A DNA stretch of 37,520 bases from Priapulus caudatus (taxonomy: Eukaryota; Priapulida; Priapulimorpha; Priapulimorphida; Priapulidae), in assembly GCF_000485595.1 (NCBI RefSeq), contig NW_014577424.1:29672-67191 (forward strand), in the 5' to 3' direction. This document shows, in pieces, positions 1 to 9,506 of this stretch. A model generated the notes under the pieces. The model saw nothing but the letters and a program-made list of their open reading frames with translations, had not been told where the DNA came from and made no database searches. Position 1 is the first letter of the stretch, and every line of letters starts with the position of its first letter. Made by a program: the position numbers and the translations under genes.

Positions 1-32
<32 letters not shown>
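1..32. repeat. (TA)n microsatellite at window edge
   Basis: Uninterrupted TA dinucleotides from the first base to about position 32. The array is cut by the window boundary, so its true length is unknown. Confidence 0.95.
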
Positions 33-34
<2 letters not shown>

Positions 35-37
35 ATT

Positions 38-80
38 AAGAGCTAATAAACACCTAAAACGAAGGTGTTTATTTGCTCTT
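38..80. repeat. Mini-foldback A (AAGAGC...GCTCTT hairpin)
   Basis: Positions 38-55 and 63-80 are 18-bp inverted repeats with one mismatch and a 7-nt loop. The outer ends read AAGAGC and GCTCTT, followed by GAT. It sits directly beside the TA array. The same end motif recurs in hairpins at 18381, 23241 and 29423, and a related one at 30577, so it may belong to a dispersed family of tiny palindromic elements. The inverted repeat is seen directly. The family assignment is inference. Confidence 0.6.
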
Positions 81-1540
81 GATCGTATAATGTCGTCTAT
101 ATCGTCGTAGATGCGTAATGCGCGAGTTTTAGAAGGATCTTACAACGCTCGATACTTTCAAATTACGATGAAATATAAGCGAATATTATCGGGAGTATAT
201 AATATAGATTCCCACCCAGCATTCCAGCCACAGCATTTTGCAATTCCCTGCTGCTGTGCTAAAGTACACGAGCAAATGGGTACGGGGTCTGTGATTGCCT
301 AAGTCGCCCAAGGCAATGTTTTTCGGTCAAACTTATTCGCTGAAAAAAAGTTAGGGGCATTGCCGAAGGAGATGTGCATGGTAAAATCCGATCACAGAGT
401 TTCACTTCGGACGCAGCATCGCACCACGCCCCTTCCCCCTGATGCTAATGTACAGGGGCAATGGCGCCCTTGTCGCTCGTCGCCATACCAATCGATGACA
501 ATTTGTACGGCCGATCTAACGCAATTAAAATAGAGATGTATAGACATTATTCGATACGAAATAATATCATGGTTTCCTTCAAAGCTACGATTCGCCGGAT
601 GTGTGAAATGTCGCGCCAAACCGCCTGGAATCGTGCGACAAGCTGGTATTTCATCCGCCAACAATTAATCACATTTCCCCCCTCGATTGCGCGTAATGGA
701 AACCAGCCTTGGAGCGGAAAACAAGCCGTATAACGAGCGAGCTTTGTCGAGATTCGAATCGAATCGCAACAAAACGATTTGCCGCGTCGTCGTCTTGCTG
801 GCTGCACGCGTGGCCCCGTTGTGAACGGATCGGGGAATGATTTGCCGACTCACGGGGGCCACCAGGGCTCCGGCAGTAACGATTTTCGCCGCCAGACGTG
901 GCGCCGCACGCTGCGACGGCGACCCGCGCTGCCAATGCATGAATAAAAAATTGATATAGCTTATATTGTGTCTCCGCCTCGGCTGGCGATACGCGTCTAA
1001 ACAGCATATCGTCGTTGCAGCATTGTAAACGTCCTAATAAGGACATTAATGGTTAGGTTTGCTGGCGACAGGTAATCGCTGTGTTAGTACCGCATAAGCG
1101 GACTCCGTCAGACCGTCGGCACCGCGCAGGTCTTTCTCGACGTGACGCGTGCGTGAACAAACAACACTCGTGCCAGGTGCGCTCGTTTGCATTTCACGTT
1201 TGTGTCACGCACGCAGGTCGGCCTGCTTATAGCACACGCACGTTGCGTTACACATCGTATGAGCATTGCCGCCAGGCAATGATGACCAGTGCATTAATGA
1301 GGACCAGAGGCCAAAGTTAATTGACCCGTATGCAAACAACCGTAAGCGTGAGCGAGCGGCTATCGCGTTTCCACTGGACGCTTTGTCCACTCGGTAAATA
1401 TGAAATCCGGTAAAATGGCCAGCGTTAACCGATTACGACGGACAATCAATCGTAGCAGGACTGGACGAGAAGGATTCTCATGCGTGTAGCTTCCTCCATA
1501 AAACATAGAACTTGTGAAGACAAACTCGAAGCTTTACTCA
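81..1540. other. Unassigned intergenic/intronic DNA
   Basis: No convincing exon, RNA gene or transposon other than the foldback at 288-398. Open frames on both strands are under 130 codons, overlap each other and lack recognisable domains. The part from about 780 to 940 is more GC- and CpG-rich than its surroundings, and a frame of 125 codons there is probably chance. Confidence 0.5.
288..398. repeat. Nested foldback, about 110 bp
   Basis: The outer pair TCTGTGAT (288-295) and ATCACAGA (391-398) encloses an inner pair GGCAATG (312-318) and CATTGCC (358-364). The inner loop carries a T run opposed to an A run (TTTTTC against GAAAAAA). ATTGCC upstream at 294-299 can also pair with GGCAAT at 312, giving alternative folds. 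It could be a degenerate MITE, a structured transcript or chance. No RNA family is recognised. Confidence 0.4.
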
Positions 1541-1775
1541 TACGTGTCACATGCAGAGGCTGTGATGTCTCCATCCGTGTATCACTAGGGAGCCTCGAAT
1601 ATGTGCATCAATAGAGGCCCTCCTGAACAACGTATGTCACTAGGAAGTTTCAACAACGTATGTCGCAAGAGACTCTCCAATACGTATATCACTAGCGAGC
1701 CTCAAATGCGTATATCATTATAGATATCTTCAAATACATTCATCGCTATATTTCCAATACGTTTGTCCCAATCTA
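1541..1775. repeat. Degenerate 26-bp minisatellite
   Basis: The core CGTATRTCACTAG is repeated at about 1543, 1576, 1602, 1631, 1657, 1683, 1709, 1737 and 1760. The spacing is exactly 26 bp for several steps and 23-33 bp for the others. Between the cores lies a diverged GAGCCTCAAATA-like segment. Copies are strongly diverged, which indicates an old array. No open frame runs through it. Confidence 0.7.
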
Positions 1776-2575
1776 TGACGAAACACGTGTGGCATATTGC
1801 AGGGGGCACAGGAAATTCTGATCGCTCTAACTATTGGCTGTGCGCACAAAGAAACGCATGAATGTATATGCATATTCATTGTCATGACTAATGTATTCAT
1901 CTTAACACGTCTTGATTAAAATTATAATTAGTGAAATGATTGCCATCAAATTAATTGGTACAATCTTTTCACATCGGTGTTTCCACTTCACACCAACAAG
2001 CATGACAAATTAATGCCAACACCGTACAGATCGACTTCATTAATCATGTATGCTTGTAAAAATTTCCAGTCTTTCTGGGTCGTGGATGAATTTTATATGT
2101 CTGGCAGCTGCCACACTCGGCCACACTCCTGTTCTACTGTCTAATTGTATTCTTCCGGTTCGTTAAGTTTGACAAAAGTTGGTCGCACATTATTATGCCA
2201 GACTGCGTCTGCCTGCGTGCCCTCCATCGTACCAGCACTTTCCCGCCGAGTCATCTCCACTGCCGCAAGCTCTCTTCGTTTCGCTTGGCGGCGCCTCGAG
2301 CCTAAGCATTACCCATAACATGCCATACTATGCGTATGACTATTTACTCAATCTACTACTATATATCCTACCTATATTTCATCTACTCATACTATCATAT
2401 ATATTATCATACTAGAAGCTAAACGGCACCACGAACACCATGTACAGATTAAAGCACAAAATCAATTTAATCACGCACATCAGCGCCGTGCCTCTCTCAA
2501 CATCTCAATTCAACAGCTTTATGAGTTAATCTTTCTTCAATGCAGACATGGAAATAGCGCCCACTCTTATTTTGA
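1776..2575. other. Unassigned AT-rich DNA
   Basis: No gene signal. The short plus-strand frame near 2179-2415 has a tail of Tyr, Leu and Ile encoded by AT-rich low-complexity sequence and is not credible as an exon. Confidence 0.5.
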
Positions 2576-2579
2576 CTTG

Positions 2580-2665
2580 TTTATATATCATATACTATAT
2601 ATATTATATATATAATTACTATATATATATCTATCTATATATCGGTGGTATGTACATATATATGG
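2580..2665. repeat. AT-rich TATA/TATC microsatellite
   Basis: An imperfect TA run with interspersed TATC and TATT units and short non-TA interruptions. Confidence 0.8.
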
Positions 2666-3183
2666 GTGCGTATGTTACATATAATTATGGCTATGCTGTG
2701 GCGCACTACAATCCGCAAGTGGCAGCACCCCAAGTCTGTGGCGTAACAGTATTAATTTCGTGCTGTCAGTAATGATTACGTAGTTATACACTTAGATCTT
2801 CTTTAACGCCGAGGAATAGGGGCGTTCAGCTCTCAGCATTACCCGCGCTTACCATGAATGATGTTTTAGGCGGTATGCGTTGTAGCAAATCCTGTAAGGT
2901 CTGCCACAGTAAGATTTCCATGGATGATTTTTGCATGTGTAGAACTGCCTAGCCGTATTAGATTCTTGGCCCTATCTTTGTACTGCCATTGTCTTACACG
3001 CTTAGCCATTCATTCGGTTTGCCCGGTTTCATATTCGCGAATATGTATTTATATGCGCGTCTATTATAATAATATAATTACGATCGATTATCTGCCATAA
3101 AACAGACGGAAAACGATGAACACACTCGTCGATGTCGGCTCTCAAGTGCGCTGCATGCCACTCGTGTTTATGTCTGGGTACGC
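2666..3183. other. Unassigned DNA
   Basis: No exon, RNA gene or repeat recognised between the AT-rich microsatellite and the inverted-repeat element that begins near 3184. Confidence 0.5.
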
Positions 3184-3926
3184 GTTAGCTCTAGAACTAT
3201 TGCCTTCGCTCCTGGCATAGCCTGTAAGTTCTAGAGCTAGGTCTTTGCCGTGCAAGCATTCAGCAATGCGTGCATTGAGGGCGTTCTATACGATGTTCTA
3301 CCGAATCAGTCTATCCAGCTTCTCTGCATTATGTCATTATTACTGAGCAGATTGGCGAGGCTGTGGTCGGTCCATTCTCATCGCCTTGCCCTCATTGGAA
3401 TGGCTTTTCTTAGGGGCGTGGTGTGATCGGCGTGGCCGGCCATCGTACGCAGCCAAAGGCATGCCTAATTTCGCTGTTATTTGCCATAATGGGGATTATG
3501 CGACGTTGCGGAGTGTTTGGGAATACGATAATGCGATGCTGCGTGCGTGCGTGTGTGTGTGTGCGTGTGTGTGCGCGCGCGTGTGTGTGTGTGTGTGTGT
3601 GTGTGCGTGTGCGTGCGTGCGTGTGTGTGCGTGTGTATGTGTGTGTGTGTGTGTGTCGTGTGTGTGTGTGCGTGCATTAGCGTGCGTGTGTGCGTGCGTG
3701 CGCGCGTGCGTGCGCTGCGTGCGTGTGCGTGTGCGCGCGCGCGTGTGTGTGTTGATGGTGGGATTGTTGCGGATGCAAACATCTGCTAAAATACGATTAG
3801 CGTTGTGCATCTGTGTGGTAGGTGTCTAAGCTTTTGTCATTGGGGACCTACTGACTCACTATAGGTCCTACTGCTAGCTAGCTCCAGGCCTGTGGCAGAG
3901 CGAAGGGCTATGGTTCTAGAGCTAAC
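3184..3926. mobile_element. Putative non-autonomous inverted-repeat element, about 740 bp
   Basis: The left end (3184-3241) and the reverse complement of the right end (about 3868-3926) both start GTTAGCTCTAGAAC. They remain alignable for about 55-60 bp with small indels, sharing TTCGCTC, a GGC/GCCTG block and a GAGCTAG block. Each terminus also contains an internal hairpin: TAGCTCTAGAACT pairs with 3228-3240 on the left, and GGACCTA pairs with TAGGTCC at 3844-3868 on the right. The interior holds a GT/GC array and no transposase. No clean target-site duplication was found, so the boundaries and class are uncertain. Confidence 0.45.
3540..3755. repeat. Compound GT/GC/GTGC microsatellite
   Basis: Alternating purine-pyrimidine tract of GTGTGT, GTGCGT and GCGCGC. 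Cys/Val/Arg frames on the plus strand and His/Thr frames on the minus strand are repeat translations only. Long GC/GT alternation is a classic Z-DNA-forming sequence type (established knowledge); no structure was tested here. Confidence 0.95.
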
Positions 3927-4132
3927 TGCGAGCGAACTCGTTAACGAAACCTTGGCTGTTTGACGAAATGGATGTTTCATCGTCGAGCAAAGAACTCTTC
4001 TCTGGTGAATGCGTTGCGAGCAGAACGCATTACGAGCAGAAATTTACCAAATGTAAAGCGCCCATGTTTTCGCTATTCATTTTAATCCTGTTTGAATACA
4101 CGATGTAAAATACATTTGTCTCATTAACTCCT
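3927..4132. other. Short unique spacer
   Basis: Unique sequence between the inverted-repeat element and the hexamer satellite. No features recognised. Confidence 0.5.
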
Positions 4133-4839
<707 letters not shown>

Positions 4840-5741
4840 CTCTAATTGATTTTATCTTGATTTGTCTACCTTACAAGGATGTGCCTGTGTTAACACGAGA
4901 AAGCCTTGGGTTCTTGTAATGACAATGCTGCCATGAAATGGCGGAGCATTACCAAGTCGAAACATCAACACGATGCCTCTTACTGCGCAGTATCTCACAC
5001 TACGTTGTGATTTTCCTATTTACACGTAAAATGTATAAGTGTGTGTTTGGCACGTGCGAATAGAAGCGAGTGCGCACGTATATAACATTTAAACAACCAC
5101 GTTTCTGCAAATCCTACTAAAGTACTTCGTGGCTTATAGCTGGTATCCCTTATTCATGCAGAGAAATAACGCCATGTACAATTACTCTGTCGTAAACCAA
5201 CTTCTACAGATAGAGCCTTTGGTAACACATCGAATCATTTACCACTTTTCTACGTGAAGAATGCGCTGTGAGAGTGTCATTAAATTTCGGTACACTCTGT
5301 AAGTGACATCCTGGTTCCCTCTCTAACACCGCGATCGAAATGTATCTTCCACGTCTACGTCGGCTCGCACGCATTCCCGCTACCCCCTTCCCGATGCTTC
5401 TATGAAACGAACAGCTTCTCTCGCCGATGTTCGCCTCGCAGAGATGCGCGTCTTTCATCTAGCCGCCGTCGTCGTTGACGTCGTCCATCTGTTTCGCATC
5501 GCGGCCGGTGCGCGCCCTTGTTGCGGCGACGTTACCACCTCGTCTGTCATCAGGTAAACGGTCGTCTGACTTGCCGCCTATGATCGCCTGCATCGCCGGC
5601 GGCGGCGCGGTCGGGTCCACTCGCGCCAAACATCCGTCTTCTGTCGAATGAGTCGAGGTTTCGATCTTAATGAGAACCGTACGGTGAGAAAAAGTGGATG
5701 CCGAGTATCGCCGGCATGAGCTAGCGACGAAACTAGAATGC
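4840..5741. other. Unassigned DNA between satellite and minisatellite
   Basis: No recognised exon. The part from about 5330 to 5640 is GC- and CpG-richer. The minus-strand frame that covers the adjacent minisatellite ends here at 5459-5461. Confidence 0.5.
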
Positions 5742-6403
5742 GTGTGAAAGTGAGAAATCGTGAGTGAGAAAGCGTGAGTGCGAAAACGTGAGTGAGAAAT
5801 CGTCAGTGAGAAAACGTGAGTGAGTGAGAAACTGTGAGTGAGAAACAGTAAGTGCAAAATCGTGAGTGAGAAATCGTGAGTGAGAAATCGTGAGTGAGAA
5901 ATCGTGAGTGAGAAAACGTGAGTGAGTGTGAAACCGTGAGTGAGTGAGAAATCGTCAGTGAGAAACCGTGCGTGAGAAAACGTCAGTGGGAAATCGTGAG
6001 TGAGTGAGAAACTGTGAGTGAGAAATCGTGAGTGAGAAACCGTGAGTGGAAAACCGTGGGTGAGACGCCGTGAGTGAGAAACCGTGAGTGAGAAATCATG
6101 AGTGCGAAAACGTGAGTGAGACACCGTGAGTGAGAACCCGTCAGTGAGAAAACGTGAGTGAGTGAGAAACTGTGAGTGAGAAACCGTGCGAGAGTGAGAA
6201 AGCGTGAGTGAGTGAGAAACCGTGAGTGAGAAAGCGTGAGTGAGAAACCGTGCGTGTAAAACCGTCAGTGAGAAACCGTGAGTGAGTGAGAAACTGTGAG
6301 TGAGAAACCGTGAGTGAGAAACAGTAAGTGTGAAACCGTGAGTGAGAAACCGTGCAAGAGTCTTAAAGTCGAAGCCTGACTTCACAGCAGCGGCACGGAC
6401 CAA
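5459..6403 (-). CDS. Doubtful 314-codon ORF through the 14-bp minisatellite
   Basis: A minus-strand ATG-to-stop frame of 314 codons. Residues about 18-215 are an imperfect 14-residue repeat of the type DFSLTVSHSRFLTH. The last roughly 95 residues are non-repetitive and rich in Arg, Asp and Ala, and only about 17 residues precede the repeat. No signal peptide or domain is seen. The repeat is open passively, so ORF length is no evidence of coding. It is listed because the frame continues well beyond the array; it is most likely not a gene. Confidence 0.1.
   Translation of the reverse strand: MVRAAAVKSGFDFKTLARFLTHGFTLTVSHSRFLTHSFSLTHGFSLTVLHARFLTHAFSLTVSHSLTLSHSRTVSHSQFLTHSRFLTDGFSLTVSHSRFRTHDFSLTVSHSRRLTHGFPLTVSHSRFLTHSFSLTHDFPLTFSHARFLTDDFSLTHGFTLTHVFSLTISHSRFLTHDFSLTILHLLFLTHSFSLTHVFSLTISHSRFRTHAFSLTISHFHTHSSFVASSCRRYSASTFSHRTVLIKIETSTHSTEDGCLARVDPTAPPPAMQAIIGGKSDDRLPDDRRGGNVAATRARTGRDAKQMDDVNDDGG
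5742..6356. repeat. 14-bp minisatellite, GTGAGTGAGAAAYC unit
   Basis: About 40 tandem copies of GTGAGTGAGAAAYC. Many units carry an extra GTGA, giving an 18-bp variant. Substitutions concentrate at the TC/CC/AC position and in GTCAGTGAG forms. The unit contains no stop codon in the minus-strand frames. Because 14 is not a multiple of three, three units translate to a 14-residue peptide repeat rich in His, Ser, Phe, Leu and Thr. That accounts for the long open frame. Confidence 0.9.
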
Positions 6404-6774
6404 CGTGTCTATGTGTGTGTATAGAGTGTATAATGTAGACGGAATATTAGTGGCAAAGTATATTCAAAAGCCATAATCAGGAATCTATACTAAGAGCTTT
6501 GAGGGGGGTAGATCAAGGAATTCTGAAATGAAGGGGGCGGTCAATGGGAACCGGAGACGGGTTAAATCCACACAGACGCCTTTGAGAGAACACACTTGCA
6601 ATCCGATGGATTTTACTATAGGTTTCTTTTTTTTTCTTTTTACTTGAGAGACATTTTAGCCACACTAGAAATTTCAGGCCTGCAGTCGAGATAGGTTTGG
6701 GCCCTAACTGTCTGGACCCTCTCAGGTTCCGCCTCTTGACCAGCTGACCAGGAAGTTTGATCAGGTTGATATCT
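6357..6774. other. Unassigned DNA
   Basis: Unique sequence with a short T-rich tract near 6627-6641. No exon or RNA gene recognised. Confidence 0.5.
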
Positions 6775-7680
6775 TTAAGCCTAGCGCACACACCCGAGCA
6801 AAACGGAAAATTTTGTTTTCCAGCGTTTCGCGTTTCGCGTTCTGCTCGGCGAGCAAGCGCACACACGTGGGCCAGGCGCCGAGGCGCCGAGCCACATCGA
6901 TGTGTCTGCAGCAAAACATTACAGAATACACTGGCGTACGCGCGCTGTCACATGACATCAAAAATAGCCATCCAATGGACATCAATTTTGGTTGGGTGTC
7001 AGTGTGATATTTTTAAGGTATGATTGGAGAACCGTCTTGTGGCGTTTTCGCCTGTGGTTGTGTAGCAGAAACTCGATTGACGCACACACCGAAGCCCAAA
7101 AACGTTCGCTCAGGCAAAAACACGCCGCGAATCAAACATTGCTTTGCCTTCAGCGAAACACGCTCAGCTGAGCAATGTTTTTTGTTTCTGAGAATCCGCA
7201 CACAGCACAACATCGAGCGAAACACGTTTGTCCTACGCTTCAGGGTCTTTTCTTGCTCGGGGTATGTGCGTTGTGCTTAAAGCCTTCCTAGCAATGTTTG
7301 ATTCGCGGAACGTCTGTTTTTCGCCTGAGAGCGTTACGTTTTGGCCGCGGTGCGAATGTGTGCAGGTCATGTTCTAGCTACACAGCGAAACGGCCCGACA
7401 GCCGACGGGTCTCCAATCAATTATCTTAAAAATATCACAATGACACACAAATTGGATGTACATTGGATGCGCTATTTTTGAATGTCATGGACAGCGCGCT
7501 GTACGCAGTGCTTTCTGATGTTTTGCTCAGCTGAATAGTGTGCTGACGGTCTGTGTCGTGGTTGGCGTGTGCCGCGTTGCTCGTCGCGAGCAGAACGGCG
7601 AAACGTTGGAAAAACAAAATTTCCCGTTGTCGTTTTGCTCGGCGGACGTGGTTGGGTGGGTGTTGCGGCGCTAGGCTTAA
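6775..7680. mobile_element. Foldback DNA transposon bounded by TTAA, about 900 bp
   Basis: The element begins TTAAGCCTAGCGC (TTAA at 6775-6778) and ends GCGCTAGGCTTAA (TTAA at 7677-7680). The two arms are roughly 380-400 bp each and pair almost along their whole length. Matching blocks include the GAGCAAAACG segment, TTTTGTTTTCCA, TGATATTTTTAAG (about 7005 and 7425), GATTGGAGAMCCGTC, and CGCGAATCAAACATTGC (about 7128 and 7293). About 120 bp of spacer separates the arms. A TTAA duplication is the target-site signature of piggyBac and Kolobok elements. There is no transposase, so it would be a non-autonomous foldback or MITE. Superfamily assignment is inference. Short frames inside are shadows. 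Confidence 0.8.
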
Positions 7681-8139
7681 CAGCATAATTCTTATACACC
7701 GGCGTGCATCAAAATGCCGTTCTTCCCATTTCATACTATGTAATGCATTACTTACATGCTCTAGAGTCTAGAGCATGACAGATGATTCAATCGAATAGGA
7801 TTTTATAACGATGTATCTGATTGTGCGACTGTTTGTTCGACTAATAGTCCAGCAGATTAATTGAATATTTCAGCAGAATCTTTCAAATAATGATGCAAGC
7901 ACCAAAATTGGTACGAATACTCCTCTGGAACTACTTTTTTTTAAAAGCCCGTTAGCATTAAAAAATCAATGCGCCGCATTTTTTAATTTGATTTTAAACT
8001 GTCAGGTGATTAGCCGTGTGTGCACTCCGCTTGTAACGCGTATACAAGTATAAACGCTTGTCTAAATTCAAGTAAATAACTCATTTCACTGTCGAAAGTA
8101 TGGCTAGAAGTATCCCATGTTAAACGCTAGAACGTTTCA

Positions 8140-8141
<2 letters not shown>
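7681..8141. other. Unassigned AT-rich DNA with small palindromes
   Basis: GTAATGCATTAC (7740-7751) is a perfect palindrome. It is followed at once by CATGCTCTAGA-g-TCTAGAGCATG (7755-7777), perfect around one central base. Nothing else is recognised. Confidence 0.5.
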
Positions 8142-8192
<51 letters not shown>

Positions 8193-8204
8193 CAACACAC
8201 ACAC
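8142..8204. repeat. (CA)n microsatellite
   Basis: An uninterrupted CA run to about 8190, then a short AACAA interruption and a few more CA units. Confidence 0.95.
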
Positions 8205-8403
8205 GCAAGGTAATAACGCACGCGCAGCAAAATAACCCCCCCCCTCCTGTTACAAGACGCACCACGCCCATTCCCGTGTAGATTCCTCAGTAACATATAA
8301 TCGATTGAAAAAGGATGCCAGCGCCGAAGTCGAGAGAGCGACAATTCCAAATCTAGATTTAAAATGCTCGAGAGAGGGGGCAACACCCACAGGGCACGCT
8401 CAT

Positions 8404-8505
8404 CGTCCCCGACGCCGACGTCAAACCACGTCCCCTCCGCCGACGTCACATCACGTCCCCCTGCCGACGTCACATCACGTCCCCCTGCCGACGCACGACA
8501 TACGA
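8404..8505. repeat. 24-bp GC-rich minisatellite with ACGTCA motifs
   Basis: CGACGTCACATCACGTCCCC plus CTGC is repeated exactly at 8441-8464 and 8465-8488. A 25-bp variant lies at 8416-8440 and degraded partial units sit at both sides. Each unit contains GACGTCA and CACGTC, which resemble CRE/ATF (TGACGTCA) and E-box-like (CACGTG) sites. It lies about 430 bp upstream of the candidate exon at 8914, so a regulatory role is conceivable but is pure inference. The minus strand reads as GGRDVTSA repeats. Confidence 0.75.
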
Positions 8506-8630
8506 CACGGAGCGTCACCGACCCCCTCCCCCGCTTGCGCACAGCCCATGCGATCAGTGTGCACATGTGACAAATGACATATTTATCGCTTAGTTAGGCT
8601 CGGCGAGGGAAAATGAGCTTCTAGTCGATG

Positions 8631-8655
8631 CAGCAGCAGCAGCAGCAGCAGCAGC
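8631..8655. repeat. (CAG)8 trinucleotide repeat
   Basis: Eight perfect CAG units. Reading frames through it give Ala, Ser, Gln or Leu runs but extend little beyond it, so a coding homopolymer is not supported. Confidence 0.9.
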
Positions 8656-8878
8656 CACGAAGCTGCACCTATAGCACTCGCGCATGACTTGTCTCCTGCT
8701 GGCTGTCGGCAGGTTGTCGCTGCGCGCATTGTGAGCGGCGCACTTGTCACGGGGAGCAGCTGCAGGTGCAAATACGTCACGTAGGAGCGTTGACACTCTG
8801 ACGGGCAGGAGGAAGTGTGCGAGAGTGTGCAGGAAGCGCGGAGAGGAGGAAGAGCCGAGCGTAGAAGAGAAGGAGATT

Positions 8879-8884
8879 TATAAG
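8879..8884 (+). promoter_or_regulatory. Possible TATA element
   Basis: TATAAG in the context GATTTATAAGCGG, 30 bp before the candidate ATG at 8914. A TSS about 30 bp downstream would leave almost no leader, so it is either a very short-leader promoter or coincidental. Confidence 0.15.
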
Positions 8885-8913
8885 CGGAGATAGCGAGAGT
8901 AGTCGACGGTGAT

Positions 8914-8974
8914 ATGGGGAAGAAAGGACGCAAGAGGAAGGGAAAGGGAAAGTGCAAGGCGTCGCCCGACTCCG
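8914..8974 (+). CDS. Candidate first coding exon, Lys-rich N terminus
   Basis: ATG at 8914 opens a 61-nt segment encoding MGKKGRKRKGKGKCKASPDS plus one extra base. It ends at a strong consensus 5' splice site, CCG|GTGAGTAA, at 8974/8975, so the intron would be phase 1. An in-frame TAA at 8881-8883 makes 8914 the first in-frame ATG. The region before and after is CpG-rich, as many promoters and first exons are. The peptide is very basic, with nine Lys and two Arg in 20 residues. However, the sequence is purine-rich, and Lys/Gly/Arg codons arise easily from such DNA. No downstream exon could be linked, so the product is unknown. Confidence 0.35.
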
Positions 8975-9260
8975 GTGAGTAACCTGATAGCGTTGATGCT
9001 ACGTATCGCGCGGCCTGTCGGGATTGTGTGTGTGCGTGCGTGCGTTGCGTTGCGTGCCTGTGCGTGCGTGTGGTGTGCGCGCCAGCCGATCAGCTCGGGC
9101 GCTGGCCCCCGGAGCGCCGTAGCGGCGTGGCGGTGGGGCGCGTGGCGTGCGTCGCGCCTGCGCGGCGTGGTGTCGTGCGTGCGTGCGTTGGTGCCGTGCG
9201 TGCGTCCTAGGGGCCAGTGTGTCGCGCGCGTGCGTGTGTGTGAGTGTTTCTCGTTTGAGC
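8975..9260. other. CpG-rich, GTGC-repeat-rich stretch
   Basis: G/C/T-rich sequence with many GTGCGTGC units (9015-9075 and 9170-9240). If the exon at 8914-8974 is real, this is the start of its intron 1. Arg/Cys/Val-rich frames in both directions are low-complexity artefacts. Confidence 0.6.
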
Positions 9261-9451
9261 TTACTCATTACTACGCTCGCCTCTGCGTTCCTATCGGGGT
9301 TTTATTACAACTGCGTGCACGTGGAAATACAAGTATGAGAATGAGAGCGCCCGACGTAAAAAATTAAATGTCAATGAATTGGCGCAGGGCGCGCATATGA
9401 CGCACCCAGTAATCTAACGTTATGTTATCTTATGTTGATGAAAATCATCTT

Positions 9452-9506
9452 CAATTTCTATATTGTTTCATATATATATATTTCATCGACAATTTCTATA
9501 TTGTTT
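9452..9506. repeat. Short direct repeat flanking a TA run
   Basis: The 17-bp word CAATTTCTATATTGTTT occurs at 9452-9468 and again at 9490-9506. Between the copies is an AT run followed by TTTCATCGA. It may be slippage or a small insertion scar. Confidence 0.6.

Noticed and set aside
745-775. GATTCGAATCGAATCG resembling a tRNA B box
   Set aside because: No A box or cloverleaf can be drawn around it. It is a short tandem ATTCGAATCG-like palindrome.
3386-3829. Cys/Val-rich plus-strand and His/Thr-rich minus-strand frames
   Set aside because: Translation of the GT/GC microsatellite.
5742-6356. Possible CRISPR-like array
   Set aside because: Units are contiguous 14-18 bp tandem repeats without unique spacers.
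8631-8655. CAG repeat as a coding polyGln tract
   Set aside because: The Gln frame does not extend to a plausible exon, and neighbouring frames are short.
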